Of a stretch of DNA of 64,000 nt, positions 58,650-64,000 are shown piece by piece. The DNA is taken from contig NZ_LT965928.1 in assembly GCF_900239935.1 (NCBI RefSeq), positions 2,745,520 to 2,809,519 on the forward strand, in the 5' to 3' direction. Both the position numbers and the translations under genes were made by a program. The notes beneath the pieces are model-generated. The model was not told the DNA's origin, ran no database searches, and saw only the letters and a program-made list of their open reading frames with translations. The first letter of the stretch is position 1. Each line of letters begins with the position of its first letter. Origin of the DNA: Pseudoalteromonas carrageenovora IAM 12662 (GTDB lineage Bacteria; Pseudomonadota; Gammaproteobacteria; Enterobacterales; Alteromonadaceae).

Positions 58650-58790
58650 TAAGGCCGGTCTCCGGACTCAGTAAACACCTTTAAAAAAGTGTTAATACTT
58701 TACCGTTGCGGGGGCAGTGTTGGGATTGCTTTTGTCATAAATACGCACCAACTTCCCGATTATCTTGCTGTTAGTTTCAATACCTTAAAA
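58650..58790 (-). promoter_or_regulatory. cobalamin (AdoCbl) riboswitch upstream of btuB
   Basis: On the minus strand the region holds the conserved elements in order: GGGAAGTTGGTGCG (58746-58757 region), AATCCCAACACTGCCCCCGC (58709-58726), AACGGTA (58702-58708) and GAGTCCGGAGACCGGCC (58654-58670). The ACTGCCCCCGCAACGGTA core is the B12 box. It ends about 50 bp before the btuB start codon, where an expression platform would control translation or termination. Confidence 0.92.
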
Positions 58791-58888
58791 CCAATGCATG
58801 AGCACTAAGCAAGCACCTTAAAAATATGCGGCTATTGTGAGTACTTTGTTTACAAATGTCAACGGACGTCTATACAGCTAAAACCTAA

Positions 58889-59680
58889 TTACTCTGGTGT
58901 ATTATCAAAGCTAGATGGTGCTGAGTATTTATTTAGTAACTTTATAATATGGGGCTTTGTAGCTGCTGAGTTAAGAATTGAATCTATTTTAGATGCAGAT
59001 ATTTTGCTTTGCTTAGGGCTTACTAAAAAGTGAGTGTCGAACACCGCGTCTGGTTTTTCGCTTTTATATAACAAACTCATATCGAATATTTTTTTATTTT
59101 TAAAATATTGATAAGCAATATTATTTAAAACACCGACATCTGCGCGCTGCAATAACAGCATTTTTACTACATTGAACTCGTCAACTGTGAGGCTAACATT
59201 ATGCTCTTCACTTAAGTAATACGCGTCGGTATTAAACCCTGCAAAGTGATAAGAGTAACCAAGTACACCGGCTTTAGTTAATGATTGTAAGTCATCAAAG
59301 TAGGTTTGATCTTTGGCGTTTTCTTTAAGTGCATATAATTCATTTTTAGTAATAACATAAAATTTGCTTTGGGTAATATTTTCTCGCACTGATAGAGGGA
59401 TCCATTGCTGCGCCATTAAAAATAAAACATCAAATCTGTTTTGCTCTACTGATTTGGTCAACCTTTTTACAGGTAATGAATTGAGTATAAAGTTATATTC
59501 ACTTTGGGTATTGTTTAATACTTTAATAAACTCAGGGGCTAAGCCCTGCTGTTTTTGGGCATTAATGACTATAGGAAAATAACCATCTTCTACTAATACA
59601 TTTATATCTATTGCTTTACTTGTGCTTGAGCAACTAAAAAATACAAAAGTAATAAAAACTAAAAGTTGGTAGCGATTCAT
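58889..59680 (-). CDS. periplasmic solute-binding-like (SBP family 3) protein
   Basis: 263 residues with an N-terminal signal peptide (MNRYQLLVFITFVFFSCSSTSKA). The body resembles family 3 amino-acid-binding proteins: VLVEDGYFPIVINAQKQQGLAPEFIKVL, DVLFLMAQQW and YYLSEEHNVSLTVDEF. A cysteine at residue 17 could be lipidated (FFSCSS), but the lipobox is weak. No permease or ATPase genes are adjacent, so the role is uncertain; it could be a sensor domain rather than a transporter part. Confidence 0.75.
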   Translation of the reverse strand: MNRYQLLVFITFVFFSCSSTSKAIDINVLVEDGYFPIVINAQKQQGLAPEFIKVLNNTQSEYNFILNSLPVKRLTKSVEQNRFDVLFLMAQQWIPLSVRENITQSKFYVITKNELYALKENAKDQTYFDDLQSLTKAGVLGYSYHFAGFNTDAYYLSEEHNVSLTVDEFNVVKMLLLQRADVGVLNNIAYQYFKNKKIFDMSLLYKSEKPDAVFDTHFLVSPKQSKISASKIDSILNSAATKPHIIKLLNKYSAPSSFDNTPE

Positions 59681-59784
59681 TAATACACCTAAAACAAAAA
59701 TATTTAATAAGAGTATAAGTATAGTAGCTTAATTATTAAACATAGTTTGATTTATTAAGGGTGCTAACAGCGCTTAAAAATAGC

Positions 59785-59855
59785 TCAACCTGAGCTTATA
59801 TTATTAAGCGCAGGTTGAAGAGGTATTATTTATAACTAGCCCTACTATAAATAAT
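59785..59855 (-). terminator. hairpins after yajQ
   Basis: Two inverted repeats: a 14-bp stem with one mismatch (TCAACCTGAGCTTA / TAAGCGCAGGTTGA, 59785-59818, 6-base loop) and a 10-bp AT-rich perfect one (ATTATTTATA at 59825 with TATAAATAAT at 59846-59855). They lie directly after the yajQ stop. Termination or RNA protection is likely but no long U tract is visible. Confidence 0.5.
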
Positions 59856-60337
59856 TAATCGCGGAAGTTTTTAAACTGAAAAGGCTGGCCTAAGTCCGCG
59901 CTGCGAACTACCTGCATAGCTTCTTGTAGATCGTCACGCTTTTTACCTGTAACACGTACTTCTTCACCTTGAATAGCTGCTTGTACTTTTACTTTAGAAT
60001 CTTTAATGGCTTTAACTACTTTTTTAGCCATGTCTTTTTCAATACCTTGTTTAAGGCCAACGTTACGAAAAACATTTTTGCCTGCACGCGTAATATCTTG
60101 CAGCTCTAAACTCGCTACATCCATACCGCGCTTTGATATTTTACTGGCTAAAATATCAAACAATTGCATAACTTGTGAGTCAGCTTCTGCTTTTAGTTTA
60201 ATTGTTTTGTCGTTTAATTCGATTGAAGCGTCTACGCCTCTAAAGTCAAAGCGCGTTTCTAACTCGCGATTTGCGTTATCAACCGCGTTTTTAGCTTCGT
60301 TCATTTCCACTTCAGATACAATATCAAATGAAGGCAT
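59855..60337 (-). CDS. yajQ: YajQ family nucleotide/RNA-binding protein
   Basis: 160 residues (E. coli 163). The typical order is [59 protein letters not shown] and [29 protein letters not shown]. The family binds nucleotides; in Xanthomonas a homologue binds c-di-GMP, and the same is plausible but unproven here. It is divergent from the VanZ-like gene. Confidence 0.95.
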   Translation of the reverse strand: MPSFDIVSEVEMNEAKNAVDNANRELETRFDFRGVDASIELNDKTIKLKAEADSQVMQLFDILASKISKRGMDVASLELQDITRAGKNVFRNVGLKQGIEKDMAKKVVKAIKDSKVKVQAAIQGEEVRVTGKKRDDLQEAMQVVRSADLGQPFQFKNFRD

Positions 60338-60488
60338 TGGTTTCTCCTAACTATTTAATCTTAATTTTATGCGGCAATTATAACGCTAAAATTATAAATC
60401 TTTACATTTTTCTGCATGCTGTTCAGGTGCGATACTAATTTAGTTTGATATACTTGCGACTCTTTTTTAAGCGATTTTAGGATTTGTC

Positions 60489-60842
60489 GTGACAAGGCGT
60501 GTTTATCAAGCAATTTTTTTAATCAGCATAGTGGCTTTTACCTTTTTATTTGCCAAGGAAGTAAAAGGCGGAGTTGTAAATTTATTCCCCCATGTTGATA
60601 AAGTCGCCCATTTCGGGATTTTTTTCGTACTAGCTATCATAATGGATAAAGCGTTTAAGCTTCCTTTGTATGCACAAATAATGCTACTGGCTGGATACGG
60701 TGCATCTATAGAAATAATGCAAGACGCCCTTCCCTACAGACAGGCATCACTAGGTGATTTTTTTGCTGACTTTGCTGGTGCTGCTAGCTACTTTTTAATT
60801 AGAGTTATTTTTACCCCCCGAAAAAAGAACCCATATGGCTAA
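60489..60842 (+). CDS. VanZ-like family membrane protein
   Basis: 117 residues, GTG start (MTRRVYQAIFLIS). Hydrophobic segments at about 7-23, 40-60, 68-85 and 90-110; HVDKVAHFGIFFVLAI and GYGASIEIMQDALPYRQASLGDFFADFAGAA are VanZ-like. Function in this group is unknown. Its last 8 bases overlap the start of panE, suggesting coupling. Confidence 0.8.
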   Translation: MTRRVYQAIFLISIVAFTFLFAKEVKGGVVNLFPHVDKVAHFGIFFVLAIIMDKAFKLPLYAQIMLLAGYGASIEIMQDALPYRQASLGDFFADFAGAASYFLIRVIFTPRKKNPYG

Positions 60843-61764
60843 TATTTTAATTGTTGGTGATGGCGCTATAGGCTTATTACTGAGCCACTTTTTAAGCGCA
60901 TCAAATCATGTAACGGTATTAACTCGTAAAGCCTCTACGAACACACGTTTTTATAGCCGTGGTAATAATGCGTCTAAAAAAATTAACGCACAGTTTATTT
61001 CTTTAAATCAGCTAAATAAAAACAACGAATTTGATCTTGTATTATTTACGGTTAAAGCCTTTCAGGTACCCGATGCCTTTGCTCAAGTAAAACCTTTTTT
61101 ACCTAAAGGTTGCTCTGTCGTTCTTTCGCATAATGGAATGGGAAATGTTGACGAGATAAATGATCAGCTTAATAGCACCCAAGCACTCTACTTTTTAACC
61201 ACTAGCATGGCAGGGTATAAATCTAACCTGTATATTGTGCAACATACAGGCGAAGGACAAAGTGTGGTTGGCGGTTGTAACAGCCTCGCACTTCAAAATA
61301 ACGAAGTTACCGCAGAGGCTTTAAAAGCAGTACCTAACATTAAATGGACTGATAATATTCATCAGCTTCGCTTTGAAAAACTGCTTGTAAACATTGCGAT
61401 TAACCCTCTTAGCGCCTTAAACAATATTAAAAATGGTGAGCTACGCTCTCCTAAATATAACGCAATAATTTTTAGCGCACTTAATGAGGCATGTAATATA
61501 GCAAAAGCCCAAGGGCTTGATATTCCTTTAATTAAAGCATTAAACACCGCTTATAAAATAATGGAGCTAACCTGCGATAATTACTCATCTATGCAGCAAG
61601 ATGTTGTTCATAACAGAACGACCGAAATTGCAGCCATTTGTGGGTATATTCGTCAGCAAGGCAAACTTTATAATATTAAAACACCTTATAATAATGAACT
61701 ACTTGCTAAAATTGAGGCAAAAAAAGCGTGGTTTAAACCACGCTTATATAAATACTTAACCTAA
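60835..61764 (+). CDS. panE: 2-dehydropantoate 2-reductase
   Basis: NADPH-dependent ketopantoate reductase of pantothenate (CoA) synthesis. 309 residues (E. coli 303). N-terminal MANILIVGDGAIGLLLS holds the GXGXXG motif; a conserved lysine is in FTVKAFQVPDA, and the C-terminal domain has KLLVNIAINPLSALNNIKNGEL, with the conserved Asn-Pro-Leu. It overlaps the VanZ-like gene by 8 bp, and its last 40 codons contain a perfect palindrome which forms the terminator of the convergent thiI. Confidence 0.9.
   Translation: MANILIVGDGAIGLLLSHFLSASNHVTVLTRKASTNTRFYSRGNNASKKINAQFISLNQLNKNNEFDLVLFTVKAFQVPDAFAQVKPFLPKGCSVVLSHNGMGNVDEINDQLNSTQALYFLTTSMAGYKSNLYIVQHTGEGQSVVGGCNSLALQNNEVTAEALKAVPNIKWTDNIHQLRFEKLLVNIAINPLSALNNIKNGELRSPKYNAIIFSALNEACNIAKAQGLDIPLIKALNTAYKIMELTCDNYSSMQQDVVHNRTTEIAAICGYIRQQGKLYNIKTPYNNELLAKIEAKKAWFKPRLYKYLT
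61719..61745 (-). terminator. terminator of thiI located inside the 3' end of panE
   Basis: A perfect 22-bp palindrome (61724-61745; arms AAGCGTGG... and ...CCACGCTT around TTTAAA) followed on the minus strand by seven U residues. It lies 30 bp after the thiI stop, within panE codons for Lys-Ala-Trp-Phe-Lys-Pro-Arg-Leu. Confidence 0.8.
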
Positions 61765-61775
61765 ATTTTGATTAC

Positions 61776-63233
61776 TTACGGGCGATAAACTTTAACTGTA
61801 TCAAAGCCTTGCTCATGTAAAATAAGCGCTTGTAACTGGCTCATCACACCTCTTTCGCAATATAAGTAATAATCTTTATCTTTTGGTAAATCACCAAACT
61901 TAGTCGCTAAACGGAAAAACGGTAAATGCACCACTTCAATGCCATCAACCTCTAGTGGTGCTGCATCTTCTTCTTCAGGTGAGCGAATATCAACAACCAC
62001 TGCGCCAGCTGGTAAATCAGCAACCGACTCAGCTTCTTTTAACTCTTGCTTAGCTTCTACGTCAATGTCGCGTACATCCATAATGCGGGCATTTTCTACT
62101 ACGGTATTTAGTACATCAAAGTCGAACTTTTCTTCTTCGCCTTTAATAACATCAATTTTAGCTTTAACCGTTGGCTTTTTAGAAATTACTCCACAGTACT
62201 CTGGCATCGTTTCGGCCATTTCTGCGGTACCAATTTGGCGGGCAATATTAATAATTTCTTGCTTATCGTGCTGAATAAGCGGGCGTAAAATAAGCGTTTC
62301 GGTTACGCGGTCAATCACGCTTAAATTAGCTAGTGTTTGGCTTGAAACCTGACCAATACTTTCACCAGTTACAAGTGCTTGAATGTTTAGCTTTTCAGCA
62401 ACTTGGCTACCTGCACGCATCATCATGCGTTTTAGTACAACACCCATTTGGCTGTTTTCAACGTTTTCTAAAATCTCTGCGACTACGGGTTCAAAATCAA
62501 CAGTTACAAACTTAACTTTATGGGTAGAGCTAAACTTTTTCCATAAATAGTAACTTGCTTGTTTAACACCAATTTCGTGAGCTGCGCCACCTAAATTGAA
62601 GAATAAAAAGTGCGTACGAGCGCCTTTACGGATCATTTGATAACTAGCTACACCAGAGTCAAAACCACCCGACATAAGCGAAAGCACGTCTTCTTGAGTT
62701 GGCAGTGGGAAACCAGCCATACCAAAATGTGTTTGCGTTACTATGTAAGCTTTATCGTCTTTTACTTCTAAGCGAATAGTTACTTCAGGGCGGCTTAACT
62801 TAACGCGTGCACCTTCTACGTGCTGGTTTAAACCACCACCTACGTAACGCTCTAAATCTGTTGAAGTAAAATCGTGTTGCCCGATACGTTTAGCGCGTAC
62901 ACAAAATGTTTTGCCAACAATCGTATGCCCTACTAGATCAATCGTTTTTTTATAAATATCGTCAAGTGTAGTGAAGTCTGTTTCGGTTACTTCAATAAAT
63001 TGCACAATTCCAGGAATACGCTGCAGGCTGTCAATAAAGTCTAAGCGCGTTTGTGCATCAACCAATTTAGTAACGACTGAAATGTTATCCCAGTTGTTTC
63101 TTACTTGTACTTTTTCGTCAACACGACGCAATACAATTTTAATGTTATTTTCTAACACTTTAGTAAAGCGTTTACGTACCGAACGGCTTTTAATGGCAAT
63201 TTCAGGATGTAGTTTGACGATAAATTTAAGCAT
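61776..63233 (-). CDS. thiI: tRNA 4-thiouridylase / sulfurtransferase ThiI
   Basis: Makes 4-thiouridine at tRNA position 8 and supplies sulfur for thiamine thiazole synthesis. 485 residues (E. coli 482). Parts: ferredoxin-like and THUMP domain (about 1-165), a PP-loop (LSLMSGGFDSGVASY, about 185-199), and a C-terminal rhodanese domain (about 400-485) with catalytic Cys in YYLYCERGVMSQ. The rhodanese extension marks the gammaproteobacterial type. It converges on panE, 11 bp apart. Confidence 0.96.
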   Translation of the reverse strand: MLKFIVKLHPEIAIKSRSVRKRFTKVLENNIKIVLRRVDEKVQVRNNWDNISVVTKLVDAQTRLDFIDSLQRIPGIVQFIEVTETDFTTLDDIYKKTIDLVGHTIVGKTFCVRAKRIGQHDFTSTDLERYVGGGLNQHVEGARVKLSRPEVTIRLEVKDDKAYIVTQTHFGMAGFPLPTQEDVLSLMSGGFDSGVASYQMIRKGARTHFLFFNLGGAAHEIGVKQASYYLWKKFSSTHKVKFVTVDFEPVVAEILENVENSQMGVVLKRMMMRAGSQVAEKLNIQALVTGESIGQVSSQTLANLSVIDRVTETLILRPLIQHDKQEIINIARQIGTAEMAETMPEYCGVISKKPTVKAKIDVIKGEEEKFDFDVLNTVVENARIMDVRDIDVEAKQELKEAESVADLPAGAVVVDIRSPEEEDAAPLEVDGIEVVHLPFFRLATKFGDLPKDKDYYLYCERGVMSQLQALILHEQGFDTVKVYRP

Positions 63234-63258
63234 AGTTCACTCTTAGACTGCGGGAATT

Positions 63259-63283
63259 CGCGCTCCCAGGCATTGGGCGCGCG
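63259..63283 (-). other. GC-rich hairpin upstream of thiI
   Basis: A 10-bp stem with one mismatch (CGCGCTCCCA / TGGGCGCGCG) and a 5-base loop, about 26-50 bases before the thiI start. It has no U tract. It may be a TetR-gene 3' structure, an attenuator-like element or a small repeat; the role is unknown. Confidence 0.4.
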
Positions 63284-63330
63284 ATTATATCAAAAAATTT
63301 TGCGTCTAGGAACTAACCAGAAAAATGAGA

Positions 63331-63984
63331 CTAAGCAACACTTGGGGCGTGTTGTGCAAGTTCGGTGTACTTTTCACGTAGTTGGTTCATTTTATCAATA
63401 CTTTTATCAGTACTGTAAGCCCTGAATAAAGTCAGTACCTTTAAAATACCATGGTAAATATCTTGCTCAGCGAGTGCGCCACTTGGTCTACGTGCTTTTA
63501 TGTAGGGTGTCCAAAAGCTCACGGTAAGCTTGAGTGTATGGGCAAGTTCTAATGCGTCTTGCTCTTCTATAAATATCATATCGCTATCGCGTAAGCCTAA
63601 AATAACTTGGCGTACCTGCTCGAGCAAAGCTGACTGAAAACCAATATACGCTTGTTTTAAGCTTTCATCTCTGGAGAGAATATCGCCCAAGTTGTCGTAA
63701 AAAAAGTGATAACGCCACATCAACTCAAATAATGAATCTAAATACGCTGTTAGGTGATCAAACGCATCATCGTTTGCATGTATTGGTTTAAAATGAGTGT
63801 TTAAGTGCTCGCTATAAAGCGCAAAAATATGACGGATAATGTCTTCTTTATTTTTAAAGTGATAATAAAGGTTACCCGGGCTCATCCCTAAATGCGATGC
63901 AATATGATTAGTTGATATTGCACGCTCACCATGTTCATTAAATAACGAAATACTGGTGTGTATTATTTTTTCCTTGGTATTCAT
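63331..63984 (-). CDS. TetR/AcrR family transcriptional regulator
   Basis: 217 residues. The N-terminal HTH is clear: KEKIIHTSISLFNEHGERAISTNHIASHLGMSPGNLYYHFKNKEDIIRHIFALY (residues 4-57). The C-terminal ligand domain is diverged, so the inducer cannot be guessed. Upstream sequence lies at the window edge, so its divergent partner is not visible. It is 97 bp upstream of thiI in the same direction, but cotranscription is uncertain. Confidence 0.92.
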   Translation of the reverse strand: MNTKEKIIHTSISLFNEHGERAISTNHIASHLGMSPGNLYYHFKNKEDIIRHIFALYSEHLNTHFKPIHANDDAFDHLTAYLDSLFELMWRYHFFYDNLGDILSRDESLKQAYIGFQSALLEQVRQVILGLRDSDMIFIEEQDALELAHTLKLTVSFWTPYIKARRPSGALAEQDIYHGILKVLTLFRAYSTDKSIDKMNQLREKYTELAQHAPSVA

Positions 63985-64000
63985 ATGCGACTACTCAAAT

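Noticed and set aside
63234..63330. TPP riboswitch upstream of thiI
   Set aside because: No THI-box CTGAGA core or P1-P5 arrangement is seen; only a simple hairpin is present.

Overview
The window is a stretch of a gammaproteobacterial chromosome, most likely Pseudoalteromonas or a close relative in the Alteromonadales. The evidence is the AT-rich composition, the protein sequences (ThyA of the long PCMxTH type, a RHH-less PutA, orphan GspA/GspB-like genes), and gene order that follows the conserved gammaproteobacterial core: thyA-lgt-ptsP-rppH / mutH; eno-pyrG-mazG-relA-rlmD / barA; pdxJ-recO-era-rnc-lepB-lepA-rseC-rseB-rseA-rpoE / nadB; cptA-sdhE / ygfZ. Genus assignment is inference from sequence recognition; no search was run.

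Layout. Positions 1-5.1 kb (minus strand): thyA (cut by the window edge), lgt, a TauE/SafE-type permease, ptsP and rppH. After a 529-bp gap with DnaA-box-like sites comes mutH (plus). From 6.6 to 14.3 kb, on the minus strand, lie eno, pyrG, mazG, relA and rlmD, with the hybrid sensor kinase barA divergent. From 17.2 to 26.0 kb, also minus, are pdxJ-recO-era-rnc-lepB-lepA and the sigma-E envelope-stress operon rpoE-rseA-rseB-rseC, with a recognisable sigma-E-type promoter in front of rpoE and nadB divergent. From 27.8 to 31.8 kb: cptA-like/sdhE against ygfZ, slyD, and small membrane, outer-membrane and YciU-type proteins.

The accessory part begins near 32 kb: a stand-alone crotonase, a LrgA/LrgB pair, a MscS-type channel, a 264-bp MITE-like element with terminal inverted repeats, then the most unusual locus: a 1084-residue wHTH-STAND-NTPase-TM-TPR protein followed 23 bp later by a 127-residue protein of unknown function. 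A PAS-GGEEF diguanylate cyclase, a Lrp-family regulator divergent from putA with a near-consensus Lrp-type operator between them, a HD-GYP protein, GspB/GspA-like genes, two DUF1566 surface proteins, two uncharacterised genes, a RND efflux pair and msrA follow. The last 8 kb has a btuB-like receptor under a cobalamin riboswitch, a periplasmic solute-binding-like protein, yajQ, a VanZ-like protein, panE, thiI and a TetR regulator.

How the parts work together: much of the window is housekeeping (translation and RNA processing, CTP and NAD and PLP synthesis, stringent response, envelope stress). Signal transduction is dense: BarA, PtsP (nitrogen PTS), RelA, RpoE, c-di-GMP synthesis and degradation enzymes, Lrp and TetR regulators. 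Rho-independent terminators separate most convergent units; one (for thiI) lies inside the 3' coding end of the convergent gene panE. No rRNA, tRNA, CRISPR array, prophage or complete insertion sequence was seen.
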